The notes under the pieces were generated by a model. The model did not search any database. It was not told the DNA's origin and saw only the letters and a list, made by a program, of their open reading frames with translations. Below are positions 51,993 through 60,926 of a stretch of 64,000 nt of DNA, one piece after another (positions within the stretch are counted from its first letter, which is position 1; every line of letters starts with the position of its first letter). Both the position numbers and the translations under genes were made by a program. Source of the stretch: G965222535 sp965222535 (lineage in GTDB: Bacteria > Pseudomonadota > Gammaproteobacteria > HK1); NCBI GenBank assembly GCA_965222535.1, contig OZ244957.1:496001-560000 (forward strand). Direction: 5' to 3'.

Positions 51993-52110
51993 TCTGCCCT
52001 AGTGCCGTGCATCTTGCATAGCCAAGCGCTCTGGGACAACTTCATTTATTGCTTCTGGCTGTAGTAAGGATTGGTTATACCTCCCCTGTATCTCCAAGTA
52101 GCATGAGTAC
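51993..52110 (+). repeat. R3 repeat, copy 2
   Basis: Matches 4061-4188: ctagtgccgtgcatcttg, caagcgctctgggacaac, ttgcttctggctgtagtaag, gattggttatacctcccc, ctccaagtagcatgag. Confidence 0.7.
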
Positions 52111-52150
52111 GTAAGGTGGTTCTATTATATCATGCCCTCCCTTATAATCA

Positions 52151-52195
52151 GGGATGCCTCGAAAAGCTGGCGAAGCTGGTTTTTCGAGGTACCTC
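52151..52195 (+). repeat. R1 terminal hairpin only
   Basis: ggatgcctcgaaaagctgg facing gctggtttttcgaggtacctc, around cgaa. It lies upstream of bamE. Confidence 0.75.
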
Positions 52196-52390
52196 CTCTC
52201 ATAACATAATCAATCCTTTCTGTTCAGAGCTTTCTTACACTGAAGCATAACACGCCGCAACCTGCTGCAATAATCTGAAGCTTGCCGCAACATTAAAATC
52301 TGGCGGCATGACCATGGTGTGCAACGAAACTCTGAAACCCAGATACAGATCCTCTGAATCTTTTGTTGGATCATCACCTCTGAGCAGTTT

Positions 52391-52912
52391 ATGCGAAGCA
52401 TTCATCGTTTATCTCGATTACCGCCACAGACGTCGCTGCAGCCGATGCGATCACGCCGATACGCATCGCATAGCTCACCGCTGTCATGGGCGTTGCTATT
52501 CTCGTTGCTGCTGGTTGGATGCAGCAGTAACTGGACTGCACACATCCCGTTTCTCCACCGTACCGACTTGGAACAGGGGAATGCGATTGACCAGTATTTA
52601 ATGGATCGCATCTACGTTGGGATGCAGAAAACCCAAGTCAAGGCAATCCTCGGTGCCCCGCTGGTGATCGATCCCTTCAAACCTGATCGCTGGGAATATG
52701 TTTATACTCGCATCCCCGCTGACAAGAGCGAGCCCATCTATAAACGCATCAGCGTGACGTTTGCCAACGACCACGTGGTGGCGCTTGGCGGCACGATGGA
52801 GGTAAAGAAAGATCAAGCACGAGGGGTGCTGCAAGAGACCTCGGTACAAGTGATCACGGTACCAGAAAAGCCAGAAAAAGGATTTTGGCAACGTTTCTGG
52901 GATAGCGACTGA
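52391..52912 (+). CDS. bamE: Outer membrane protein assembly factor BamE
   Basis: About 173 residues (155 if the ATG at 52445 is used). A signal peptide ends in the lipobox LLLVGC, followed by the SmpA/OmlA domain: GNAIDQYLMDRIYVGMQKTQVKAILGAPLVIDPFKPDRWEYVYTRI, cited in part as YVGMQKTQVKAILGAPLV. It is an accessory outer-membrane lipoprotein of the BAM complex together with BamD at 19.7 kb. The C-terminal tail KPEKGFWQRFWDSD is also seen in relatives. Neither start has a clear ribosome-binding site. fur, the usual divergent neighbour, is absent. Confidence 0.9.
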   Translation: MRSIHRLSRLPPQTSLQPMRSRRYASHSSPLSWALLFSLLLVGCSSNWTAHIPFLHRTDLEQGNAIDQYLMDRIYVGMQKTQVKAILGAPLVIDPFKPDRWEYVYTRIPADKSEPIYKRISVTFANDHVVALGGTMEVKKDQARGVLQETSVQVITVPEKPEKGFWQRFWDSD

Positions 52913-52974
52913 GCAGCGACAAATGACTCGCTCTGAATGCACAAGCCTTTCGCTGAAAGCGTGATACCGCTGCA

Positions 52975-53613
52975 ATGCAATCCACTCAAACGACTCAACG
53001 CCTGCTGGATAACGGTTATCAGCGACTGCCGATAGTTGATGGTGAGTTGGATATGCTGCCGCAGTTGACGCTTGAGCACCCGGTGGACGCCATCATGCAG
53101 CAGTTGATTGATGAGACCCCGTGGCGCTCACAGCCGATTACCCTGTATGGCAAGACGATGCTACAACCACGGCTGGTCGCCTGGTACGGTGAGGCTGCCT
53201 ACTCGTATTCAGGGATCACGCATCTTCCGCTGGCGCTCACGGAAATGTTGTCACGCTTGCGCGCTTGCGTTGAAGCCACGACGGGTTGCGCTTTTAACAG
53301 TGTGCTGTTGAACTATTACCGTGATCAGCGCGACAGCATGGGCTTACATAGCGACGACGAGCCAGCGCTCGGGGAGGCACCAACGATCGCCACGCTGAGC
53401 CTTGGGGGACCGCGTGATATGATCTTCAAGCACCGCACCAAAAAAGAACTTGGTGTAATCAAACTACCACTGCCCTCCGGCAGCCTGCTGCTAATGCGCG
53501 GGGTCTTCCAGCACTACTGGAAACACGGGATCCGCAAAGCGACAAGCCGCTGTAACCCGCGCCTCAGCCTGACCTTCAGAACCATGCTTCCGACCCGACC
53601 TGAGGTACTCTAG
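52975..53613 (+). CDS. AlkB-like 2-oxoglutarate/Fe(II)-dependent dioxygenase
   Basis: 212-residue dioxygenase resembling ALKBH2-type and bacterial AlkB-like proteins that remove alkyl groups from DNA bases by oxidation. Signature blocks are LQPRLVAWYG, LLNYYRDQRDSMGLHSDDEPALG with the HxD iron ligands, IATLSLGGPRDMIFKH, the LPSGSLLLMRG strand, the second His in HYWKHGI, and the 2-oxoglutarate-binding Arg in RLSLTFR. Together with the alkyltransferase-like fusion at 44.5 kb it points to alkylation-damage repair. It follows bamE by 62 bp on the same strand. Confidence 0.92.
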   Translation: MQSTQTTQRLLDNGYQRLPIVDGELDMLPQLTLEHPVDAIMQQLIDETPWRSQPITLYGKTMLQPRLVAWYGEAAYSYSGITHLPLALTEMLSRLRACVEATTGCAFNSVLLNYYRDQRDSMGLHSDDEPALGEAPTIATLSLGGPRDMIFKHRTKKELGVIKLPLPSGSLLLMRGVFQHYWKHGIRKATSRCNPRLSLTFRTMLPTRPEVL

Positions 53614-53683
53614 GCGCCAGCGACAATAGCGCAGCTCTAGAGTGGCGCGCCTTCTTGCTGACCTGCAACATGCCTGCCATCCG

Positions 53684-54739
53684 ATGAGTACGCCACCCTC
53701 TGTATCACTCTCACCGGCACCATCACCAGCGGTGTTGTCATCGCCACAAAGTGTTGCGCTCGGGGCGCTGTCAGCGCGTCTGCTGGCTTGGATTGTGGTC
53801 GCCGCTCTGGCCGCTTTTGTGCTTAATGTGTATCTTACGGTTTGGCGACGCTGGCCAGGGGCGCTGGCAAGTTTGGCACCTGATGCTGACGTTCGCGCCT
53901 TTTTGCAGTTGGGGTTATACCTACTGGCGCTGGTGTTACCGCTTGGCTATGTGGCGCGCTACCGCGAGCACCACCTCAGACGCGATGCAGCGACATTGGT
54001 GATGATCTCCGATTACCTCGCGCGCGGCGCGTTTTGGTGTGTGCTGCTGATCGGCGCGATCGATGCCGCAATATCGTTCTTGCGCGTTGAGGGGTTGTTG
54101 GCGCAACTGCTCGGCGAGGCGCTTGCGCAGGATCTGGGGCGCAGCCAGTACCGTGCGCAATATGTCCACCTGCCATTGCTACTACTCGGCTACCTGATCG
54201 CCGGCTTCAGGCGTCGCCTCGACCTAGTATGGCTGGCACTGCTGATCGTGCTAGCCGAATTGTCGATTGTCATCTCGCGCTTTGTGTTTTCTTACGAGCA
54301 AGCGTTCATGGGTGATTTGGTGCGCCTGTGGTATGCCGGCATTTTTCTGTTTGCCAGCGCCTATACACTATTAGATGAGGGGCATGTGCGCGTGGACGTT
54401 TTTTATTCCACATTTTCGCCAAAGACCAAAGGGCTAGTGAATGCCACCGGGGCGTTGTTACTCGGACTGCCGCTGTGCTGGATAATCCTAATCCTCGGGA
54501 TGAACCATGCCTCCAGCATCATCACCGGCCCGTTACTGCGCATCGAGATCACCCAATCTGGGTTTGGCATGTACGTCAAATACTTAATGGCCGGCTATCT
54601 GGCGATCTTTGCGGTGACCATGGCGATCCACTTTGGTGCCTATTTTCTGCTCGGGATCGCCGATTACCGTGGCGACCCTGATAACGCCACCGCCGACCGC
54701 AACGACCGCAACGACCGCAACGACCGCAACGAAGGATAG
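53684..54739 (+). CDS. TRAP transporter small permease (DctQ), enlarged
   Basis: 351 residues, about twice the usual DctQ. The C-terminal ~170 residues contain the DctQ core: AELSIVISRFVFSYEQAFMGDLVRLWYAGIFLFASAYTLLDEGHVRVDVF. The WYAGIFLFASAYTLLDEGHVRVDVF segment is diagnostic. Four extra membrane helices precede it (residues 30-165). The tail ends in a repeated DRN motif encoded by a 9-bp tandem repeat. TRAP systems import organic acids, taurine, ectoine and similar solutes using ion gradients. The large permease gene follows 3 bp later. A GTG at 53642 in frame is less likely than ATG 53684. Confidence 0.85.
   Translation: MSTPPSVSLSPAPSPAVLSSPQSVALGALSARLLAWIVVAALAAFVLNVYLTVWRRWPGALASLAPDADVRAFLQLGLYLLALVLPLGYVARYREHHLRRDAATLVMISDYLARGAFWCVLLIGAIDAAISFLRVEGLLAQLLGEALAQDLGRSQYRAQYVHLPLLLLGYLIAGFRRRLDLVWLALLIVLAELSIVISRFVFSYEQAFMGDLVRLWYAGIFLFASAYTLLDEGHVRVDVFYSTFSPKTKGLVNATGALLLGLPLCWIILILGMNHASSIITGPLLRIEITQSGFGMYVKYLMAGYLAIFAVTMAIHFGAYFLLGIADYRGDPDNATADRNDRNDRNDRNEG
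54694..54737 (+). repeat. 9-bp tandem repeat at the end of dctQ
   Basis: About four and a half copies of cgaccgcaa, coding for Asp-Arg-Asn units at the cytoplasmic C-terminus of DctQ, ending in a stop just before dctM. In-frame unit, so copy number can change without disrupting translation. Confidence 0.88.
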
Positions 54740-54742
54740 CCC

Positions 54743-57400
54743 ATGGAATTGGTTTTCTTAGCCTTGCTGCTGCTGCTGATGGTGATGGCGCTGTCATCGG
54801 GGTTCCCCGTCGCGTTTTCGCTACCCGGCTCCGCGATCCTAGCGGTCGGCATTGCGGCGCTCTGCGGTTATTTGTTCGCCGGCGACAGTAGCGCGTATTT
54901 TGCCTACGGAGAGCCGCTGCAATGGCTGACGGCTGGGGTGACCAACTTCCGCGGCATCTACTGGGAGATTGAGCGCGATACGCTGATTGCAATTCCGTTG
55001 TTTGTGTTCATGGGGATCATGCTGCAGCGCTCTAGGATCGCTGAGGATCTGCTGATTACGATGGCGCGCCTGTTTGGCCCAGTACCGGGCGGACTAGGCA
55101 TATCGGTGGTGTTTGTGGGCGCTTTATTGGCCGCTACCACCGGTATCGTTGGAGCTACTGTGGTAGCGATGGGGCTGATCTCGCTACCCGTCATGATCCG
55201 TAATGGGTACTCCAACTCACTTGCTACCGGTACCATCGCCGCTTCCGGCACCTTAGGTCAGATTATTCCTCCGTCTATCGTACTGATTATTCTTGCCGAC
55301 CAACTGGCAAGCGCCGCCGACCAAGCAAGTGCAACACGCAAAGCACTATATAAAGAAGTCAATAACGGTCAACTGATGCCGTCGCAGTTTGATCTCGTCT
55401 CGACCAGCGCCGGCGACATGTTTATGGGAGCGTTCGTCCCCGGACTTATTCTAGTAGCCATTTACATGATATTTATTTTGCTGCTGGCGCTTTGCTACCC
55501 CAAGCTGGCTCCCGCGATCCCCTATCAGGGGCGCTTTGGCCTGCAATTCGTGAAGCACGCTTTGCTGATTCTACTTCCCCCGCTGACGCTGATCATCGTC
55601 GTTCTCGGCTCGATCATCTATGGCATCGCGACCGTCAACCAGGCCGGCGCGATCGGTGCCGTCGGCGTGCTAATCATGGCTGGAGCACGGCTGCATAAAG
55701 ACTTACCACGTGCTTATTGGCCGAGCATCCTGGCCGTGATCTCGATAGCAGGGTTGATCGCCATCACACTGTGGATGCCGATTAACATCAAGAATGTGCA
55801 GCATCTTTCGGGCTGGCTGATCGTAGCGCTGGCAGCGATCGCCACACTCGGTTTCTTGATCGCGTTGCTGTGGAGCACCCTGCGCACGATTAGGTTTGAG
55901 AACACCTTGACGTCCGTGATGCTGGAGACCTGCAAGACCACCTCCTTGGTGTTCATTATCCTGCTCGGCGCGGCGATGCTGACCGCTGCTTTCCGTAGTT
56001 TCGGCGGCGAAGAGCTGGTGCGGCAGGGGCTGACCAGTCTGCCTGGCGGCTTCTGGATACAGTTCACGATCGTCATGGTGGTCATCTTTTTGCTCGGCTT
56101 TTTCCTTGATTTCATTGAGATAGCGGTCGTTGTCGTGCCCATTGTGGCACCCATTTTGCTTGCCGATCCATCGGCTAATGTCACGGCTGTATGGCTTGGC
56201 GTGATGATTGGCCTCAACATCCAGACTTCGTTCTTAACGCCGCCATTTGGTTTTGCGTTGTTCTACCTGCGCGGTGTGGCACACGCTTCGGTAAAAACCA
56301 TTCAGATGTACAAAGGAGTTGTTGCGTTCATTTGCATTCAGTTGCTGGCACTGGTGATCGTCGCCTTCTACCCCAGCCTTGTGAACTACCTGCCAAATCG
56401 CATTGTGCTAACTTCGGAGACCTCTCCGCCACCGCTCAATCCACGCTTGCAGCACTGTCTTGAGACGCAATTATTCGCCTACTATGGCTCCACAACAGGC
56501 CAGGCTGAGCTGCGCAGTGCGATCGCAAGCGTGGCGGCGCTTGATTTTTCGCAGCTACCAAAACCACTCGCACACACTGCCACCGCGGCGGTAAGCAAAG
56601 CCGAGAACACGTTCACGCTGGTTGATACAGTTGAGCGCCTAGAGGCCGCCCGGCAACAAGAAAGCATCACGTATCAACCACTGCACCGCAAAGTACGCAG
56701 CGTTGAACGTCAGGTGCGTCAGATCGACAGCCGTTTGCAGCAGTATCAGAAACAGCACAAGCGGCTGGTGGATAGCGGCAATGCCGCCGCAGACGTGGAG
56801 CGCAAGTTGGCAGCATTGCAACAGCAGCGCAACGCCTTGTCAGCGCAGATCCCGGTGGATTGGCAACAGCGCTACCAGCGGTTTGCAGCGCTGCGCGAGC
56901 AGGAGACCCAAGCGCGCACCGCGTATCGCAAGAACGCTGATAACGCCTACACCCCAATCGCCGAATTGATAGCCACCATCGCAGCCAGTGATCGTCTGTA
57001 TGCCCTGACCGACGATATGGATCAACTGCAGCACTATGTCGCAACTCACGCTGCGTCAGCCAGCGTCGATGCCATCTCGGCGTTTAACAAACAGTTCAAG
57101 GGAATCGCTGGCGTGCGCCCACTACGCAAACAACTTCACAAAGCAAAACGTGCGGTCAAATCAAGAAACCCAGACCAGAGCCTCGCCCTCAAACACCTCA
57201 AGCAGGCAAACGCTCTGCTGCACCAAGAACTTACTTGGCGGCAACACGCCAAACCGGGGCTTTTGCCGCCGCTTGAACGCTACGAATCTGCGATCCGTAA
57301 CACCATCGGCTTGCGCCAACAACCACGCATCCCGCGCCAAACCGCGCTGGCACTCGCCAGTTGCACTGCTGAACACCGCGATATCTCGCTGTTCTTTTGA
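54743..57400 (+). CDS. TRAP transporter large permease (DctM) with C-terminal coiled-coil extension
   Basis: 885 residues. Residues 1-550 are a DctM permease with about fourteen helices: SSGFPVAFSLPGSAILAVG, IPLFVFMGIMLQRSRIAEDLL, ATTGIVGATVVAMGLISLPVM, GTIAASGTLGQIIPPSIVLIILAD and FLDFIEIAVVVVPIVAPIL. Residues 555-885 are a soluble, charged, Gln/Ala-rich helical tail with likely coiled coils (RKVRSVERQVRQIDSRLQQY, ERKLAALQQQRNALSAQI). Ordinary DctM proteins are about 430 residues, and longer ones rarely exceed 650. No solute-binding DctP gene is in the window; it would be needed for transport, so it may lie elsewhere. Confidence 0.85.
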   Translation: MELVFLALLLLLMVMALSSGFPVAFSLPGSAILAVGIAALCGYLFAGDSSAYFAYGEPLQWLTAGVTNFRGIYWEIERDTLIAIPLFVFMGIMLQRSRIAEDLLITMARLFGPVPGGLGISVVFVGALLAATTGIVGATVVAMGLISLPVMIRNGYSNSLATGTIAASGTLGQIIPPSIVLIILADQLASAADQASATRKALYKEVNNGQLMPSQFDLVSTSAGDMFMGAFVPGLILVAIYMIFILLLALCYPKLAPAIPYQGRFGLQFVKHALLILLPPLTLIIVVLGSIIYGIATVNQAGAIGAVGVLIMAGARLHKDLPRAYWPSILAVISIAGLIAITLWMPINIKNVQHLSGWLIVALAAIATLGFLIALLWSTLRTIRFENTLTSVMLETCKTTSLVFIILLGAAMLTAAFRSFGGEELVRQGLTSLPGGFWIQFTIVMVVIFLLGFFLDFIEIAVVVVPIVAPILLADPSANVTAVWLGVMIGLNIQTSFLTPPFGFALFYLRGVAHASVKTIQMYKGVVAFICIQLLALVIVAFYPSLVNYLPNRIVLTSETSPPPLNPRLQHCLETQLFAYYGSTTGQAELRSAIASVAALDFSQLPKPLAHTATAAVSKAENTFTLVDTVERLEAARQQESITYQPLHRKVRSVERQVRQIDSRLQQYQKQHKRLVDSGNAAADVERKLAALQQQRNALSAQIPVDWQQRYQRFAALREQETQARTAYRKNADNAYTPIAELIATIAASDRLYALTDDMDQLQHYVATHAASASVDAISAFNKQFKGIAGVRPLRKQLHKAKRAVKSRNPDQSLALKHLKQANALLHQELTWRQHAKPGLLPPLERYESAIRNTIGLRQQPRIPRQTALALASCTAEHRDISLFF

Positions 57401-57566
57401 CGCCACCCGCAGTGCGCCTTTGACCGCGGGCAAGACGCCTCAACCCCTAGTCAGCGGTTCGTCAGTGCTGGTACGCTTTGTGGGGTTACGATGAAGACAG
57501 CGAATGTGCGTCTAAAGCAGTATCAGCAACTTCAGCCTTTGATAAAACAACCAAATATCCTGCGGA

Positions 57567-57610
57567 AAGCTCGAAAAGCCATGAAAGGGAATGAGGGTTT
57601 GGAGGGAGGG
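57567..57610 (+). repeat. R1 head fragment
   Basis: gctcgaaaagccatgaaagg, aatgagggtttggagggagg: the first third of R1, directly upstream of a full copy at 57634. Confidence 0.65.
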
Positions 57611-57633
57611 CTGCTCTGCTATGACCAATTTCA

Positions 57634-57787
57634 GGGGACATCGAAAAACCAAAGCGGGATGGAGGTTTGGGGGAAGGGGCATCAACACCTGTACATTAAG
57701 TCGTTGATTTATAATCCTTTCACCAATAAACAAACGCCCGCAAGGTGCCTCGAAAAACTCCCGATGCTGCTTTTCCGAGGCACCCCC
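57634..57787 (+). repeat. R1 repeat, full length
   Basis: ggggacatcgaaaaaccaaa, gcgggatggaggtttggggg, aaggggcatcaacacctgta, ttgatttataatcctttcac, caataaacaaacgcccgc, hairpin ggtgcctcgaaaaac / gcttttccgaggcacc. Confidence 0.88.
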
Positions 57788-57826
57788 TGAAGCATTACGA
57801 GCACATAACGCGAACGAGCGAAACCC

Positions 57827-59620
57827 ATGGGCAGAAAAAAGCACACCAGAAAAAAAATCTCTTCTCCTCCAACTTCGAAAGGTTTTCATCCCCCTGATCC
57901 ATCGCGAAGCGAACAGCACAAAGCGTGGCTCACATGGGTATTGCTCGGTGCCGTTTTTCTTGTGGCGGTGTATCTGGCAATGGTCAATTTGAATTGGGCG
58001 GCAATGTGGGATGATGAAGCGGCCAGCGCCATCTTCTCAAAACAACTCGCCCTCAATGGCGCAGTGTCTGCATGGGATGGAAGAAATCTCGCCGCGTTTT
58101 ATCGCGACGGCTGGTTTCTCGATCATGATTTGATCCCGCGCCACCCAAAGATGCACTATTACATTAATGCAGCAGCCTACAAGCTGTTGGGTATTTCTGC
58201 TTGGAGCAGCCGCTTTATTCAGGCGCTTGTGGGGCTGGCGGCGGCGGTGGTTTTTATTCTGATTCTGCGTCTTGATTTTCGTCAGCGCAGCGATATACAG
58301 GTTATCGCTTTTGCATTACTCGCACTGTCTCCAGCATATCTGTTAGCGATCCGCCAATCCCATTATTACGCGGTTTCCTTATTCTTTAATTTGCTCCTGT
58401 TTTATTGCTACCGTGCGCATCTTGCATCTAAGAATCCGGTCTGGTTTGCAGCAATGGCAGGTGCTGCAATAGCCGCGTTTTATTCTCAATTTCTGCTTGG
58501 CACTGCTTTTGCTCTGACATTAGGATTGTGGCATCTTCTTTTCTTTCGCAGACAATACGCGTGGCGCGACTGGATTTTTGCGAGTTGCGCTGCTGGTGCT
58601 TTTGTCATCTTTGTCGCCGCCTATTTTTTTATTACTGGGTATTGGAGCGGCTCACTCGTTGTTACATATAACGATCCACGCTTACTTCGTATAGCAAAAC
58701 TTCTGCTGATGAATATTCTGGCAATTAATGAAAATGATTTTGCACCGTGGCCCGTGTGGTGCTGGTTTGTTGTGGGTTCGTTACTTCTCTTTCTGCGCAA
58801 TAGGACGAAGAAACGCACGAAAAAAAGCAGCCTGCCTACCCATGAGACAGATAACGTTAGGCGCATGATTTTTCTCTACGGTGTTTTTGTTATACTGTTT
58901 ATCGTCATTGTATCCATCGGTTCTACGCAACCAAGCAGCAATACCTCTTGGGGGGATGTGCGCTATTTGACTTCAGTGCTGCCGTTCTCAGCGATCTTAT
59001 GCGCAGGCTTTGTTATGGCCGCTCACCGTTTGCATCTGTTTGCCGGCGCGGCTGTTTTTATCGTAATGCTTTCATCCAACGCGCTGGCTTATCCGTTTTT
59101 ACGACATATTAATTATGGAGGAACGCCGCATTTCACGCTTCCTGCTTTAGTTGGGGAAGTGCACAGCGAATACCGTACTGCTTACGCTGAGGCAGCTACA
59201 TTCTTGCAGCAGCACGCAACTCCAGACGAAAGCGTCATCGCATTCCCTGTGTTTAATAATTGGCCGCTGCTTTTTTATCTCGGAGACACGCTGCGTTTTT
59301 GTTGCCACGTCTCCAATGCGTCGCCGATTCGCCAACAAACGGAAGCTCTCAATCCACTCGCTCGGCGTGAGAAGAATTTCCCCGACTGGCTGGTTTTCTT
59401 TTCTACTGCGCAAATAAAGCCGACGCTCGAGTATTTTTCTCGCTCAACCGTAGGGGGATGTCGGCGGGAATACGCGCTGGTGAAAAATTTGCAGGTATTT
59501 GCTTATTCCACCCAACGCCCAGAACCGGTTTGGCACTATTACACGCCCGTGACAGAATTCGATCCCGCTGCTTCAGTCTATGTGTTTAAAGTAAAGCCTA
59601 GAACGGGTGACTGCGGATGA
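57827..59620 (+). CDS. GT-C fold membrane glycosyltransferase (PMT/ArnT-like)
   Basis: 597 residues with about eleven membrane helices after a basic N-terminus. The first periplasmic loop carries the acidic motif MWDDEAAS (Asp62, Asp63, Glu64), the site of metal/substrate binding in polyprenol-phosphate-sugar-dependent transferases. A C-terminal soluble part from about residue 440 includes YAEAATFLQQHATPDESVIAFP, typical of this group. It probably transfers a lipid-linked sugar to a lipid or protein in the periplasm. The acceptor is unknown. Sugar-nucleotide genes follow on the opposite strand. Confidence 0.78.
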   Translation: MGRKKHTRKKISSPPTSKGFHPPDPSRSEQHKAWLTWVLLGAVFLVAVYLAMVNLNWAAMWDDEAASAIFSKQLALNGAVSAWDGRNLAAFYRDGWFLDHDLIPRHPKMHYYINAAAYKLLGISAWSSRFIQALVGLAAAVVFILILRLDFRQRSDIQVIAFALLALSPAYLLAIRQSHYYAVSLFFNLLLFYCYRAHLASKNPVWFAAMAGAAIAAFYSQFLLGTAFALTLGLWHLLFFRRQYAWRDWIFASCAAGAFVIFVAAYFFITGYWSGSLVVTYNDPRLLRIAKLLLMNILAINENDFAPWPVWCWFVVGSLLLFLRNRTKKRTKKSSLPTHETDNVRRMIFLYGVFVILFIVIVSIGSTQPSSNTSWGDVRYLTSVLPFSAILCAGFVMAAHRLHLFAGAAVFIVMLSSNALAYPFLRHINYGGTPHFTLPALVGEVHSEYRTAYAEAATFLQQHATPDESVIAFPVFNNWPLLFYLGDTLRFCCHVSNASPIRQQTEALNPLARREKNFPDWLVFFSTAQIKPTLEYFSRSTVGGCRREYALVKNLQVFAYSTQRPEPVWHYYTPVTEFDPAASVYVFKVKPRTGDCG

Positions 59621-59626
59621 ATACTG

Positions 59627-59773
59627 GAGAACCTCGAACACCCCCAACGGGATGGGGGTTGGGAGGAAGGGACATAACCACCTGCAACGTAAACCATTGA
59701 CTTATAACCTTCCCCCAATAGACAAGCCTCGCAGGGTACCTCGGAAAACTAGCGATGCTGGTTTTCTGGAAGC
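59627..59773 (+). repeat. R1 repeat, full length
   Basis: gagaacctcgaacaccccca, acgggatgggggttggga, ggaagggacataaccacctg, caacgtaaaccattgactta, taaccttcccccaatagac, aagcctcgcagg, hairpin gtacctcggaaaactagc / gctggttttc (right arm eroded). Confidence 0.87.
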
Positions 59774-59899
59774 ACTCATCAGCGAGCGGCCCCGGTTGCG
59801 TAAGCACTTCATGGCCAAAGACAATGAAGCGAACTCCAGAGCGAATGCAAAACAGAGGAATTGGATGGCGAAAGCCCCCCCTTCACGGATAAAGGGCTG

Positions 59900-60868
59900 T
59901 TACATGACCTTTAAGCATTCAGCCACTGAGTCAGCCAACCGGTAGGTCGGATGCCAATCCAACACTTTTTGTGCTTTACTGATATCTGGAATACGTTTAA
60001 CGACATCGTCAGCGAAAGAATCAACTGTTTTGAATGCTAATTGTTGGTCTGTTTTTGCTAATAAAGAGAGATTCTGCGCCTGTTGATAAATAATAAACGC
60101 TAATTCTCGCATCGTGTGGGGCTCAGGATTCCCTAAGTTAAAAGTTTCATTGAGGGCGTGCTTAGCGCCACCAAACCCATGCACCGCAATACCTCTAGCA
60201 ACATCGTCAATCCAAGTAAAACACCGGATTTGATACCCGTCACCAATAATTGGCAAAGGATTCATTCTTTCAACAATAATATTACGAATATAGTCAGCAA
60301 ATACATGGCTATCACCTAAGACACTTTCTCCTTTCTCATAAGGTGTGATAATATTGAATGGTCTCCAAATAGAATAACTAATCCCATATTGTTGAGCGAA
60401 AGCATGTATCATACGCTCATTGACTAACTTGCTAAGCCCATAATCTGTGGCTGGGACTAATGAATTAAACACACTATCTTCAGTACTTGGATGTGAAGTA
60501 CAGCGCTCATAAACCATTGAGGAACTAATATAGGCTATATATCCAATATCTTTCTTCAGCATCGTTTGCATGATATTGTGATTCAATGCAACATCTTTAG
60601 ATAAAATATCAGCTGGACGACGATGAAAACCACCAACGCCATAAATAAGTGCCGCGGCTTGTAATATCGCATCCACCCCTGAAGCAACACTCTCGGTAAA
60701 GTCAGGATCTGTTAAATCTCCACATATGAATTCATAATTACGCTGCCTTGCCAACAAGCCGTAACGAGCAAAATTATCCACGCCTTTGATAGTATGCCCT
60801 TGTTCTAATAACAAAGGAATCACCCACTGCATTAATGATCCTTCTGATCCAGTAACAAGTATTTTCAT
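59900..60868 (-). CDS. NAD-dependent sugar-nucleotide epimerase/dehydratase
   Basis: 322 residues of the extended short-chain dehydrogenase family. The NAD-binding motif is ILVTGSEGSLMQWV, a variant of GxxGxxG. The catalytic Ser lies in YISSSMVYE and the YxxxK pair in ATDYGLSKLVNERM. IWRPFNIITPYEKGES and RCFTWIDDVARGI complete the family pattern; it resembles GDP-mannose 3,5-epimerases and UDP-glucuronate decarboxylases. It is AT-rich compared with neighbours and follows the dehydrogenase-like gene by 58 bp on the same strand, so both likely serve surface-polysaccharide synthesis. Confidence 0.85.
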   Translation of the reverse strand: MKILVTGSEGSLMQWVIPLLLEQGHTIKGVDNFARYGLLARQRNYEFICGDLTDPDFTESVASGVDAILQAAALIYGVGGFHRRPADILSKDVALNHNIMQTMLKKDIGYIAYISSSMVYERCTSHPSTEDSVFNSLVPATDYGLSKLVNERMIHAFAQQYGISYSIWRPFNIITPYEKGESVLGDSHVFADYIRNIIVERMNPLPIIGDGYQIRCFTWIDDVARGIAVHGFGGAKHALNETFNLGNPEPHTMRELAFIIYQQAQNLSLLAKTDQQLAFKTVDSFADDVVKRIPDISKAQKVLDWHPTYRLADSVAECLKVM

Positions 60869-60926
60869 AAAATTATTTCTGAGTGCTGGTAAAGTGAATG
60901 AGGATTCCTATAAGTATTTATATATC

